From a virus, in IMG/VR virus record IMGVR_UViG_3300036835_000065, positions 1 to 23,495 of that record: a DNA stretch of 23,495 nucleotides; one strand, written 5' to 3'. The notes beneath the pieces were generated by a model. It worked only from the letters and a program-made list of their open reading frames with translations. It ran no database searches and was not told the origin of the DNA. Positions 5,760-13,986 of this stretch are shown one piece after another (position 1 is the first letter of the stretch; each line of letters begins with the position of its first letter). A program made the position numbers and the translations under genes.

Positions 5760-7016
5760 ATGACGCTGTTTCGGTCGATCCGTCCGCCGGACGATGTAAC
5801 GCCGAATCCGAACGACCCGGCGGACGTCCCGCCCGCGACCGTCGGACCGCCGAGCGCGACCCCGGGCGACCCGCACGGCGTCGTGGCCGAGGGCGACGCC
5901 GCCCCGTCGATCCCGCCGCCGACGATCGTCCCGTCCGCCTGGTCGGGCTGGCCGGCGGACTGGTGGCCGCCGATGTGGGGCGGGCGGCTCGACGAGCTGA
6001 CCGACACCGCATGGATGTGCCTGGACCTAAACAGCTCGATCCTCGCGACGATGCCGCCCTACCTCGTCGGCGCCGCCGAGTCGATCGACGCCGGCTGGAC
6101 GCGCAACCCCGACCCCGACACCTACACGTCCTGGGAAGAGTTCGCCAAGCAGCTGTTCTGGGACTACATGCTCGGCGAGGTGTTCGTGATCGCGACCGCC
6201 TGGTATGCGACCGGCTATCCGGCCCGGTTTCACGTCGTCCCGCCGTGGGCCGTCAACGTCGAGATGGGCGACGGCGTGCGGTCCTATTCGATCGGCAATC
6301 TCGACGTCACCCGCGACCTGCTGCACGTCCGCTACAAGAGCACGGTCGACGACTGTCACGGACACGGGCCGCTCGAGGCCGGCGCCGCCAGGCTCGTCGC
6401 CGAGCAGCTGCTGTCGCGCTACGTGACGCAGTTCGCCGCCAATGGCGGGATCCCGACCGGGATCCTCACGCACCCCGAAGAGCTGACCGCCAAACAGTCC
6501 GCCGACCTGCAGGCGCAATGGATCCAGGCCAGGGCCGCGAACATGGGCGCGCCGGCGGTCCTGTCGGGCGGCGTCGCGTGGCAGTCGGTCCAGGCCAACC
6601 CGAAAGAGACCGCGCTGGTCGATCTCGGGCAGCTGACCGAATCGAGGATCGCGGTGCTGCTCGGCGTCCCGCCGTACCTCGTCGGATTGCCATCCGGCGC
6701 CGACCAGTCGCTGACCTACTCAAACGCCAGCGGCCTGTTCGACTATCACTGGCGCGCCGGGCTGCGACCGAAGGCGCAAACGGTGATGGCGGCGCTGTCG
6801 GAGTGGGCGCTGCCGCGCGGGACGGCCGTCGAGGTCAACCGCGACGCCTACGTCGAGCCCGAGCCCTACCAGCGCGCGCAGACCGCGCAGATCCTCAACA
6901 ACATTCGCGACCCGCAAGGCAACCCCGCCTTGACCGTCGACGAGATCCGGGCCGCCGAGCGGCTGACCGTCGCCGGCGCGTCCGGGCTCGTCCCGGAGGT
7001 AGTGACCAATGAGTGA
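5760..7016 (+). CDS. Portal protein, HK97 type
   Basis: Forms the dodecameric ring through which DNA enters the head. The 418-residue protein has a Pro-rich disordered N-terminus (about 1-60), then the portal core: LNSSILATMPPYLV (about 90), LFWDYMLGEVFVIA (crown/stem region), RFHVVPPWAVNVE, DLLHVRYKS, and ILLG-type 'RIAVLLGVPPYLVGLP' near 310, all characteristic of the HK97-like portal family. There is no Shine-Dalgarno, and TAG directly precedes the ATG. It overlaps the protease gene by eight bases. It sits downstream of the reverse cassette, where most relatives have terL directly adjoining. Confidence 0.92.
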   Translation: MTLFRSIRPPDDVTPNPNDPADVPPATVGPPSATPGDPHGVVAEGDAAPSIPPPTIVPSAWSGWPADWWPPMWGGRLDELTDTAWMCLDLNSSILATMPPYLVGAAESIDAGWTRNPDPDTYTSWEEFAKQLFWDYMLGEVFVIATAWYATGYPARFHVVPPWAVNVEMGDGVRSYSIGNLDVTRDLLHVRYKSTVDDCHGHGPLEAGAARLVAEQLLSRYVTQFAANGGIPTGILTHPEELTAKQSADLQAQWIQARAANMGAPAVLSGGVAWQSVQANPKETALVDLGQLTESRIAVLLGVPPYLVGLPSGADQSLTYSNASGLFDYHWRAGLRPKAQTVMAALSEWALPRGTAVEVNRDAYVEPEPYQRAQTAQILNNIRDPQGNPALTVDEIRAAERLTVAGASGLVPEVVTNE

Positions 7017-7647
7017 GACCGACGCCGAGCTCGTCGAGCTCGAGACCGACGACCGCCCCGCGGGCGAACTGTGGATCCGGACCGCGCAGCTCGTCGACGT
7101 GTCATTCGCCGACCGGACGATCGAGCTGATCGTGATCCCCTATGACACGCCGACGCTCGTCGGCTACAACGGCCGGATGGTGCACGAGACCGTCCGCCGC
7201 GGGTCGTTTGACGGGATCGAACGGCGCGCCAACCGCGTCCGCGTCAACCGCGAACACGAGCGCATGCAGACCGTCGGGCGCGCCGTCGCGTTTCACCCGT
7301 CGCGCGACGAGGGGCTCGTGTCAGAGGTCAAGATCGCGCGGACGCCGCTCGGCGACGAGACGCTCGAGCTCGCCGCCGACGGTTGCCTCGACGCGTCCGC
7401 CGGATTTCTGCCGATGGCCGGCGGCATGCGGTGGCTCGAGCGGTCCGCCTACGAGGTCACCAAGGCGTGGCTCGGGCATATCGCGATGACGTCCGAGCCC
7501 GCGTATGAGGGCGCCAGGGTGCTCTCCGTCCGGTCTGCCGACGGCGACCCGCCGCTGTCGGCGACCCCGAACCTCGACCAGTGGCGCGCGATGGTCGCCG
7601 ATGACCGACTGGCCGCTTTGGTACGTTCCGGCCAAGCTCTTAGCTGA
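7009..7647 (+). CDS. Prohead maturation protease (HK97 S78-like)
   Basis: A 212-residue serine protease that cleaves capsid scaffolding regions during maturation. Family signatures are GSFDGIERRANRVRVNREHE with catalytic H83, and the DASAGFLP motif with catalytic S130. A strand rich in 'SFADRTIELIVIPYDTP' opens the domain as usual. The last 50 residues are less conserved. It is coupled to the portal by an eight-base overlap and precedes the capsid gene by 91 bp. Confidence 0.9.
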   Translation: MSETDAELVELETDDRPAGELWIRTAQLVDVSFADRTIELIVIPYDTPTLVGYNGRMVHETVRRGSFDGIERRANRVRVNREHERMQTVGRAVAFHPSRDEGLVSEVKIARTPLGDETLELAADGCLDASAGFLPMAGGMRWLERSAYEVTKAWLGHIAMTSEPAYEGARVLSVRSADGDPPLSATPNLDQWRAMVADDRLAALVRSGQALS

Positions 7648-7692
7648 ACTACCAGCCGTTGTAGACCACTGGGTGGGCCGGCTGTTGCGGGG

Positions 7693-7731
7693 GACGCAGG
7701 GCGTCACGAACTATCCGACGCTTTGAAGGAG
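7693..7731 (+). promoter_or_regulatory. Competing hairpins and strong RBS before capsid gene
   Basis: GACGC (7693-7697), GCGTC (7701-7705) and GACGC (7717-7721) allow the middle element to pair with either neighbour, giving two mutually exclusive hairpins. The second is followed by TTT and the AAGGAG ribosome-binding site (7726-7731) of the capsid gene. The arrangement could tune capsid expression or mRNA processing. The five-bp stems are short, so function is uncertain. Confidence 0.35.
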
Positions 7732-7738
7732 ACCCCGA

Positions 7739-8950
7739 ATGGGAGCAGGAGACGCACTACTCGCCCGCTACCAGGCCGAGATAGAAGAGCGCAGCAAGTT
7801 CATCGACGGGATCGTCGAGGCCGCCGAGAAAGACGGCCGCGACCTGACCGAGTCCGAGATGACGCAGCTTGCCCGCACCCGCGACCGGATCGGCGAGCTC
7901 AACGACCAGGTCGCGCCGCTGCAGTCGACGATCGCGCTCGCGGCGACGTCGCGCAAGCGGACCGCCGAGATCGCGCAGCAGTTCGCCGAGGCGCGCGACC
8001 CCGCGGCCGCCAAGCCGTTTGAGTACCGGTCCGCCGGCGAGTACATCATCGACGTGTGGCGGTCCGGGCTCGGGATCGAAGAGGCGCGCGAGCGGATGGA
8101 CCTGTTCAAGCGCGCCGCCGCGCACCAGACGACGGCCGATAACCCCGGCCTACTGCCCGAGCAGATCCTGGGTCCGGTCGTCAACTTCATCGACGCCAGC
8201 CGGCCGATCGTGTCGGCGCTTGGGCCACGCCAGCTCCCGTCGGGATCCTGGTCGCGGCCGCAGGTCACCCAACACACACAGATCGGCGTCCAGGCGGGCG
8301 AGAAAACCGAGCTCGTCAGTCGCAAGATGACGATCAACAAGGTGCCGGTCACCGCCAAGACGTTCGGCGGCTACGTCAACGTGTCGCGCCAGGACATCGA
8401 CTGGACACAGCCGGCGATCATGGACCTGGTCATCAACGATCTCGCCGCCGAGTATGCGGTCGAGACCGAGAACGCGACCGCCGACGATCTCGCCGCCGCC
8501 GCGACCGCCGGGCCCGTGATCCCGACCGGGCCGACCACGGGCGACGCCGTCGCCGCCGCCGTGTGGACCGCCGCGGGGCTGGTCTACGCGGCGACGAAGG
8601 GGCAAGGCCGGCTGCTGCTCGCGTGCTCGCCCGACATGCTCGGACTGATCGGCCCGCTGTTCGCGCCGATCAACCCGACCAACGCGCAGTCGACCGGCTT
8701 CAACGCCGGACAGTTCGGAACCGGCGCGATGGGCGCGATCTCAGGGATCACGGTCGTCTGTTCCGCCGGCCTGAACACCGGCACGATCCTCGTGCTGTCA
8801 ACCGCCGCCGCCGAGGTCTACGAGGACCGGATCGGCGCGCTGCAGGTCGTCGAGCCGTCGGTTCTCGGCGTCCAGGTCGCCTATGCCGGCTACTTCGCCG
8901 ACCTGCCGCTGGCGCCGACCGGGATCATCAAGATCACCAAGACCCCATGA
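7739..8950 (+). CDS. Major capsid protein, HK97 fold
   Basis: Builds the icosahedral shell. The 403-residue protein has an N-terminal helical/coiled-coil delta domain (about 1-90, with charged heptads such as ARYQAEIEERSKFIDGIVEAAE) expected to act as scaffold and be removed by the protease. The HK97 shell fold follows, including ADNPGLLPEQILGPVVNFIDASRPI (about 131-155), the KMTINKVPVTAKTFGGYVNVSRQDIDW strand region and the C-terminal 'YAGYFADLPLAPTGIIKITK'. AAGGAG at 7726-7731 is one of the strongest ribosome-binding sites in the window, fitting high expression. The next gene overlaps by four bases. Confidence 0.93.
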   Translation: MGAGDALLARYQAEIEERSKFIDGIVEAAEKDGRDLTESEMTQLARTRDRIGELNDQVAPLQSTIALAATSRKRTAEIAQQFAEARDPAAAKPFEYRSAGEYIIDVWRSGLGIEEARERMDLFKRAAAHQTTADNPGLLPEQILGPVVNFIDASRPIVSALGPRQLPSGSWSRPQVTQHTQIGVQAGEKTELVSRKMTINKVPVTAKTFGGYVNVSRQDIDWTQPAIMDLVINDLAAEYAVETENATADDLAAAATAGPVIPTGPTTGDAVAAAVWTAAGLVYAATKGQGRLLLACSPDMLGLIGPLFAPINPTNAQSTGFNAGQFGTGAMGAISGITVVCSAGLNTGTILVLSTAAAEVYEDRIGALQVVEPSVLGVQVAYAGYFADLPLAPTGIIKITKTP

Positions 8951-9168
8951 GCGAGCTATACGCCCCCAACCAGCAGGTCGTCCGGCCGGACGGATCCGGC
9001 CCGGCCGAAGAGGGCACCGGCGGGTCGACGCCCGAGCCCGGGCCCGAGCCGACCGACAACCTCGACGCGATGACCAAGGACGAGCTGATCGCCTACGCCG
9101 GCGCGCACGGCGTCGACGTCGACGCGTCGATGACCAAGGCCGACATCAGGGCGGCGATCGGCGCCTGA
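8947..9168 (+). CDS. Small protein with SAP/HeH-like C-terminus
   Basis: A 73-residue protein. The first 40 residues are Pro/Gly/Glu-rich and probably disordered. Residues 41-72 (MTKDELIAYAGAHGVDVDAS, then MTKADIRAAI) form the helix-extended loop-helix pattern of SAP/HeH/Rho-N domains. Genes like this often follow the capsid gene in actinophages, where their role in the head or connector is undefined. Start ATG 8947 overlaps the capsid stop; the longer open frame upstream is antisense-independent shadow of the capsid gene and was not used. Confidence 0.65.
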   Translation: MSELYAPNQQVVRPDGSGPAEEGTGGSTPEPGPEPTDNLDAMTKDELIAYAGAHGVDVDASMTKADIRAAIGA

Positions 9169-9491
9169 TGGCATACGCGACCGTTGACGAGCTCGCAGCC
9201 GCGCTGCGGATCGCGGTCACCGCGGCGAACGGGGCAGGCCTGCAAGCCTGCCTCGACGCCGCCGCGATCGAGATCGACGACACCGTCGACCGGATCGACC
9301 CGATCCCCGACGGCGACCCGCTGGCCAACCGCGTCAACGTGCTGCGCGGCGTCGAATGGTTCAAGGCCAACGACGCCGCGTTCGGCGTGATCGGCATCTC
9401 GGATACGGGCACGTTGCAGGCGCCGCGTAACACGATGCGCCGGCACGAGATCGAGCTGCTGCCGCTCAAACAGCAGTTCGGGATCGCCTGA
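9168..9491 (+). CDS. Head-tail connector (gp6-like adaptor)
   Basis: A 107-residue, mostly helical protein: YATVDELAAALRI, a central acid-rich helix (AAAIEIDDTVDRIDP) and 'NVLRGVEWFKANDAAFG'. The spacing and position after the capsid resemble gp6-like head-completion adaptors that attach to the portal. ATG 9168 shares a base with the previous stop (TGATG). The family call rests on pattern and synteny. Confidence 0.65.
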   Translation: MAYATVDELAAALRIAVTAANGAGLQACLDAAAIEIDDTVDRIDPIPDGDPLANRVNVLRGVEWFKANDAAFGVIGISDTGTLQAPRNTMRRHEIELLPLKQQFGIA

Positions 9492-9946
9492 TGACGACGG
9501 TCGGCGACGTCGACGAGCTCGAGCCCGACGGCGCCGGGCCCGTCGTGATGGCGCCGCTGACGCTGCTGCGCCACCAGGCCGCCGACGCGCTGCAGCCGGC
9601 CGACGAGACCGATCCGGTCGTGCTGACCGAGATCGTCGACTCGCTCACGCCGCCGGCGCTGATGGTGATGTGGGACGACCCCTGGCTCGAGCCGGGCGCG
9701 ACCCGCCCGACGATGGCGCAATGCATGTGGCGCGCACGGCTGCGGATCGTCTGTGTCGCGTGGCGGCTCGAGCCCGGCTCGGGCTATGACGAGCTGTCCG
9801 AGCTCGTCGCCTACACGCTCGGGCGGATGCGCGACGACGGCTACCCGTGGACGCTGGACCGCGTGTCCGCGCCGACGCAATTCGACCTAGCCGGGATCAC
9901 CTACCTGGCCGCGACCGTCAACTACTGGACCGAAACCTCGATCTGA
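9491..9946 (+). CDS. Tail terminator/completion protein
   Basis: A 151-residue protein beginning at an overlapping TGATG. It has an N-terminal helix after a short leader, beta strands such as RLRIVCVAWRLEP and the C-terminal 'GITYLAATVNYWTETSI', typical of phage tail terminators that cap the tail tube and join it to the head. It sits between the connector and the tail-tube gene, as expected. Confidence 0.6.
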   Translation: MTTVGDVDELEPDGAGPVVMAPLTLLRHQAADALQPADETDPVVLTEIVDSLTPPALMVMWDDPWLEPGATRPTMAQCMWRARLRIVCVAWRLEPGSGYDELSELVAYTLGRMRDDGYPWTLDRVSAPTQFDLAGITYLAATVNYWTETSI

Positions 9947-9958
9947 AGGGAGCCCAAC

Positions 9959-10399
9959 GTGGCCGAACCGATGCCGCTGATCCTCACCGACGCATCGATC
10001 AAGATCAACAGCAAAGAGCTCGCGTGTCTCGCCAATCACGTCGAGCTGTCACCGGACACCAGCGTCACGACGCTGGACACGATGTGCGGATCCCGGGACT
10101 ATCCCGGCACCGTCAAATGGTCGCTTGTCGCGACGCTCTACCAGTCGTTTGACACCGACGCGACCGAGCAGGTCCTGTCGGACGCCGTCGACGCGTACAA
10201 GACCGACGGGACGCTTGCGACCTACGAGGTGCTCGGCTACAAGGACCGGCCCGTCGGCCCGGACAACCCGTCCTGGACGGGCAACGTGATCCCCAAGGAC
10301 TACGCGCCGATCAACGGCGACGCCGGCGACGCGTCGACGGTCGACTTGGAATGGTCGTGCGCCGAGGCGCCGACTAAGTCAACGACCCCGACCCCGTAG
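9959..10399 (+). CDS. Major tail tube protein
   Basis: A 146-residue protein, GTG start with GGGAG eight bases upstream (AAGGGAGCCC). It is beta-rich (LILTDASIKINSKELACLAN, KWSLVATLYQSF) and has a Ser/Thr/Pro tail. Its size, location between terminator and chaperone genes and strand pattern fit a short major tail protein that polymerises into the tail tube. No distinct motif proves the family. Confidence 0.6.
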   Translation: MAEPMPLILTDASIKINSKELACLANHVELSPDTSVTTLDTMCGSRDYPGTVKWSLVATLYQSFDTDATEQVLSDAVDAYKTDGTLATYEVLGYKDRPVGPDNPSWTGNVIPKDYAPINGDAGDASTVDLEWSCAEAPTKSTTPTP

Positions 10400-10406
10400 C
10401 CGCCCG

Positions 10407-10808
10407 ATGGCCGGCGAGGTCGTCCAGATCAAGATCAAGGGGATCCGGCAGCTGAACAGCGGGTCGGTCGTGCTGTTTCACCACATCGAGCATGCGACCG
10501 ACACGCAGGCAATCAGGGTCACCGCCGGGCAGACCGCCGACACGATCCGCGCACGGGTGCCGCGGCTGACCGGCCGGCTCGCCGCGTCGGTCCACGACGC
10601 GATGCGCGGCCACGTCGGGCAGGTCGAGATGGGCGAGGGGCTCGCGTACGGCCGCTGGATCGAGTTCGGCCAGTGGGGCGGGCGCAAGCCGCGCGCCGGC
10701 CGGTACGTGTACCCGACCGCGAAACGGACCGAGCGGGCGTTTCGCAAGCATTGCGAGACCGCCGCCAGCTCGGAGATAGGAAGGATGCATTGGCCGACAC
10801 CAACCTGA
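10407..10808 (+). CDS. HK97 gp10-like tail component
   Basis: A 133-residue protein. 'PRLTGRLAASVHDAMRG' followed by 'YGRWIEFGQWGGRKPRAGRYVYP' is characteristic of the HK97 gp10-like family: TG-L--SI, then Y--W-EFG and R---YLYPA. These proteins act at the head-tail junction. It lies after the tail-tube gene rather than before the terminator, a rearranged order compared with many HK97-like phages. The 3' end overlaps the next gene by 19 bases. Confidence 0.72.
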   Translation: MAGEVVQIKIKGIRQLNSGSVVLFHHIEHATDTQAIRVTAGQTADTIRARVPRLTGRLAASVHDAMRGHVGQVEMGEGLAYGRWIEFGQWGGRKPRAGRYVYPTAKRTERAFRKHCETAASSEIGRMHWPTPT

Positions 10809-11119
10809 TAGCGGCGCCGACCGAGGTCGTGATCCATCGCGCCGACATGGCTAACCCGCGGTTTACGCCGCGCGAGCTGCGGCTGATCCGCGAGACGCTC
10901 GGCCGGTCGTTCTCGTCGGTCCTGGCCGACGAGGAGTCCGACGACAAGTTCGTCGTCCTGGCGTGGCTCAAGCTGCGCCGCGACGGGCACGAGCTCGCGT
11001 GGGAAGAGATGGACGACGTCGTGCTGACGTTCGTCACCGCTGAGCCTGAGGCGGCGCCGGACCCTATGAACGGGCAGCCGCCCACAATCTCGCCGCGTTC
11101 TGCCGGTTCTGGCGAATGA
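10790..11119 (+). CDS. Tail assembly chaperone, frame 0 (G-like)
   Basis: A 109-residue protein starting TTG 10790, preceded by GGAAGG. The core RFTPRELRLIRETLGRSF and 'KFVVLAWLKLRRDGHELAWEE' match the general pattern of G-type tail assembly chaperones of siphoviruses, which bind the tape measure before tube polymerisation. The C-terminus is low-complexity. The frame ends at 11119, overlapping a second frame shifted by -1 and placed before the tape measure gene, the usual G/GT arrangement. Confidence 0.75.
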   Translation: MADTNLIAAPTEVVIHRADMANPRFTPRELRLIRETLGRSFSSVLADEESDDKFVVLAWLKLRRDGHELAWEEMDDVVLTFVTAEPEAAPDPMNGQPPTISPRSAGSGE

Positions 11120-11235
11120 CGCCGCGCGACGTCGACCGGCTGACCGACGTCGAGCTGCGCGCGTTCTGGGAATACGCCGAGCGCGAGAGCCGCGATCAGC
11201 AGCGCGAGGCGCGTAAGGCCGCCCGGAGGCGCTAG
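11050..11235 (+). CDS. Tail assembly chaperone, -1 frame (T-like extension)
   Basis: This frame opens at 11050 after TGA at 11047-11049 and ends at TAG 11233-11235. It encodes YERAAAHNLAAFCRFWRM, then DVDRLTDVELRAFWEYA and a basic tail, the pattern of the T-type extension of tail chaperones. Relative to the G frame it is -1. The only start inside is an ATG at 11116 overlapping the upstream stop, which would omit the conserved helix. So expression by programmed -1 frameshift into a GT fusion is likely. The shift point is probably near 11056-11066, where CCC-T at 11062-11065 would let a Pro tRNA slip. Confidence 0.72.
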   Translation, partial: GGAGPYERAAAHNLAAFCRFWRMTPRDVDRLTDVELRAFWEYAERESRDQQREARKAARRR

Positions 11236-11238
11236 GCG

Positions 11239-13149
11239 ATGGCTAACCCCGCGGTCGTCGTCGATTTCGTCGCCAACACGAGGGACCTGCAGGCGGGATT
11301 CCGGTCGGCGTCGTCGGCGTCGACCGGTTTCGGATCCAAGCTCAAGAGCCTCGCGAAGGGTGCCGCGATCGCTGCCGGCGGCGCCGGGCTCGCCGGGCTG
11401 ACCGCCGCGGTCAAGATCGGGATCGACGAGTTCACCGAGCACAGCAAGGTCGCGGCGCAGACCGTGGCCGTGCTCAAGAGCACGCACGGCGCCGCGAACG
11501 TGAGCGCCAAAGCGATCGAGGATCTCGCCGGCGCGCTGATGAAGAAGTCGGGCGTCGACGACGAGACGATCCAGTCGGGCGAGAACCTGCTGCTGACGTT
11601 CACCCGGATCCGCAACGAGGCCGGCAAGGGCAACGACATCTTTACCCGGGCGACGAAGACCGCGCTCGACATGTCGGTTGCGCTCGGACAGGACATGAAG
11701 ACCAGCGCGTTGCAGCTCGGCAAGGCGCTAAACGATCCGATCAAGGGCGTCACCGCTTTGCAGCGCGTCGGCGTGACGTTCACGGCCGGGCAGAAGGAAA
11801 CGATCAAGAGCCTGGTCGAGCATGGCAAGACGCTCGAGGCTCAGAAGGTCATCCTGGCCGAGCTCAATAAGGAGTTCGGCGGATCCGCGGAGGCGCTGGG
11901 TAAGACGCTGCCGGGCGAGATCAACATCGCCAAGCAGACGTTTAACAACTGGATGGGCGACCTGGTCACCAAGGCGATCCCGGTCATCCAGAACCTGATT
12001 CAGCTGCTCCGCGACAACTGGCCAACGATCAGCGCCGCAATCACGTCGGCGTGGAACACGATTGGTCCGATCTTCGCCGCGCTCGGCCAGGACATCGCCG
12101 CCGCCGCGAAGCTGATCCGGGACAACTGGTCGACGATCGGCCCGATCGTGATGGGCGCCGTCGTGCAGATCCAGACGGCCGCGAGCATCATCGTCCCGGT
12201 CCTGAAGCTGCTCGCCGCGCTGCTCCGGGGCGACTGGTCGCAGGCGTGGCAGCAGCTCAAGGCCGTGATCGTCGCCGTGTGGAACGGGATCGTGACGACG
12301 ATCACGACGCAGATCGCCACGATCAAAGCGATCCTCACGCTAGCGTGGAACGCGCTGAAGGCGCTGACGTCGACGATCTGGGCCGGGATCCGCGCCGCCG
12401 TCACCGCCGCGCTCAACCTGATGGAGACCGCCGTCACCGGCACCACCGGCACGATTAAGAGCCTGATCACGACCGCGTGGAACACGATCCGCAACACGAC
12501 GAGCTCGGCATGGAGCAGCGTCCGCGCGACCGTCAACGACGTGATCGGCGACGTCAAGGGGTTTATTCAGGGGCTCGCGTCGTGGCTGTCCGGCACCGGG
12601 CACAATCTGATCTCGGGCGCCGTTAGCAAGATCAAGGCCGTGTTCTCGGATATTCGCGACGGCGCGGAAACGGCCGTGTCCGGGGTCAAGAGCGCGATCA
12701 ATGGGCTGATCGGATTCCTCGAGGGGATCGTCGGGCGCGTGAGGTCCGCCGCGGGGTCGGTCGCCAATGCGATCAAGTCGCCGATCAACGCCGTGATCGG
12801 CGCGTGGAACAGCCTCGAGTTCCCGCGCGTGTCGATCTCGATCCCGTCGGTCAAGGTGCTCGGCCACAAGATCGGCGGCGGGTCGTTCGGATTCGGGCCC
12901 GTCGGATTCCCCGACATTCCCTACCTTGCGGCCGGCGCGGTCGTCGACCAGCCGACGCTCGCCGTGATCGGCGAGCAGGGCCGCGAGCTCGTCACGCCCG
13001 AAAACCTGCTGCGGCAGATCCTCGCCGAGACCCGTCCCGAGGTCCGCGTGTTCATCGGCGACACCGAGCTGCGAGGCATCGTGCGGGCCGAGGTCGTCGA
13101 CGCGAACACTGGGCTGGCCAGGACGCTGCTCGCCGGCGGAGCGGCCTGA
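11239..13149 (+). CDS. Tail tape measure protein
   Basis: A 636-residue protein, largest in the window, setting tail length; by the usual 1.5 Angstrom per residue the tail would be near 95 nm. N-terminal helix-rich region (about 1-250) with KSLAKGAAIAAGGAGLAGLTAAV. The middle (about 250-480) has repeated Trp-containing helices (AWNTIGPIF, RDNWPTI, AWNALKALT, AWNTIRNTT) typical of tape measure proteins. The end contains hydrophobic stretches and 'AAGAVVDQPTLAVIGEQGRE', a common C-terminal signature. It begins three bases after the T-frame stop. Confidence 0.92.
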   Translation: MANPAVVVDFVANTRDLQAGFRSASSASTGFGSKLKSLAKGAAIAAGGAGLAGLTAAVKIGIDEFTEHSKVAAQTVAVLKSTHGAANVSAKAIEDLAGALMKKSGVDDETIQSGENLLLTFTRIRNEAGKGNDIFTRATKTALDMSVALGQDMKTSALQLGKALNDPIKGVTALQRVGVTFTAGQKETIKSLVEHGKTLEAQKVILAELNKEFGGSAEALGKTLPGEINIAKQTFNNWMGDLVTKAIPVIQNLIQLLRDNWPTISAAITSAWNTIGPIFAALGQDIAAAAKLIRDNWSTIGPIVMGAVVQIQTAASIIVPVLKLLAALLRGDWSQAWQQLKAVIVAVWNGIVTTITTQIATIKAILTLAWNALKALTSTIWAGIRAAVTAALNLMETAVTGTTGTIKSLITTAWNTIRNTTSSAWSSVRATVNDVIGDVKGFIQGLASWLSGTGHNLISGAVSKIKAVFSDIRDGAETAVSGVKSAINGLIGFLEGIVGRVRSAAGSVANAIKSPINAVIGAWNSLEFPRVSISIPSVKVLGHKIGGGSFGFGPVGFPDIPYLAAGAVVDQPTLAVIGEQGRELVTPENLLRQILAETRPEVRVFIGDTELRGIVRAEVVDANTGLARTLLAGGAA

Positions 13150-13152
13150 CGG

Positions 13153-13986
13153 ATGGCTCTCACCGCCACTGTAGAGCCGGAGGTCAAAAACGTGCGGCTG
13201 GACTACGCCGCGCCGGCGACGGCCGTGTCGGTCACGTTCACTCGCACCGGCCCGTCGGGCGTCCCGGCCGGCGTCCGCGGCTGGCAGAACACGACCGTGA
13301 CCGGGGGCAGCACGGTGATCGCTCGCGACTTTGAAGCGCCGATCGGCGTGCCGCTCACCTACACCGCCCAGGCCAAGAACAGCTCCGGCGCCGTGATCGG
13401 CACGCAGACCACGACGATCACGATCCCGTCAGGCGGCGTCTGCGACATGTGGCTAAACGACCTGGCCAGAGTCGGCAACACGCTCAAGATCACGATCGAC
13501 AGTCTGCCCGAGCTCGACTACGTGCTGTTTACGTCAGTGCACGACGTGATCGACCGGCGCGACCCGATCGTCTCGTCGGACATCGCGCACACCCCGGCGT
13601 TCACGCTGTCGTTTGTGACCGACACGCTCGACGAGCGCGACCAGGCCAAGTCGGCGCTCGGCAACGGCGTCCCGGTCCTGTTGCGCACGCCGCCCGACGA
13701 TGGGATCGGAAACCTGTATTTCGCCGTCACCGACTACAAGGAACAGCGGGTCGTCCAGCCGGCCGACATGCCGGCGCGGCTGTTCGTCGTCGACGGCCGC
13801 CAGGTCCAGCGGCCCGACCCGACCCTCTATCAGCCGATCGCCCCCGCGACCTACCAGTACGTCAAGGACACGTTCGCCACCTATGCCGACCTGAAAGCGC
13901 AGCGGGTCAACTACGACGCCGTCCTGTACGACTGGACGGGCGCCCAGCCGTCCGACGTCGTCCCGTGGCTGCCCGACGACGTCTGA
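13153..13986 (+). CDS. Distal tail/minor tail protein
   Basis: A 277-residue protein starting three bases after the tape measure stop. The first half looks like beta-sandwich (TATVEPEVKNVRLDY, VSVTFTRTGP, PLTYTAQAKN), and the second half has 'VQPADMPARLFVVDGRQVQR'. Position immediately after the tape measure fits a distal tail protein or baseplate hub component. No catalytic motif is visible. Confidence 0.6.
   Translation: MALTATVEPEVKNVRLDYAAPATAVSVTFTRTGPSGVPAGVRGWQNTTVTGGSTVIARDFEAPIGVPLTYTAQAKNSSGAVIGTQTTTITIPSGGVCDMWLNDLARVGNTLKITIDSLPELDYVLFTSVHDVIDRRDPIVSSDIAHTPAFTLSFVTDTLDERDQAKSALGNGVPVLLRTPPDDGIGNLYFAVTDYKEQRVVQPADMPARLFVVDGRQVQRPDPTLYQPIAPATYQYVKDTFATYADLKAQRVNYDAVLYDWTGAQPSDVVPWLPDDV

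Noticed and set aside
5314-5763. 149-codon plus-strand frame between terL and portal
   Set aside because: The overlapping minus-strand frame has a clear signal peptide; the plus translation turns into Gly/Arg/Asp low complexity.
7505-7726. Frameshift extension of the protease into the capsid leader
   Set aside because: The frame continues to 7726 but has no family-like sequence or slip site, and the protease already has its usual length.
13449-13985. Long upstream extension of the 394-residue tail protein
   Set aside because: It lies inside the preceding tail gene in another frame; TGATG at 13984-13988 gives the natural coupled start.
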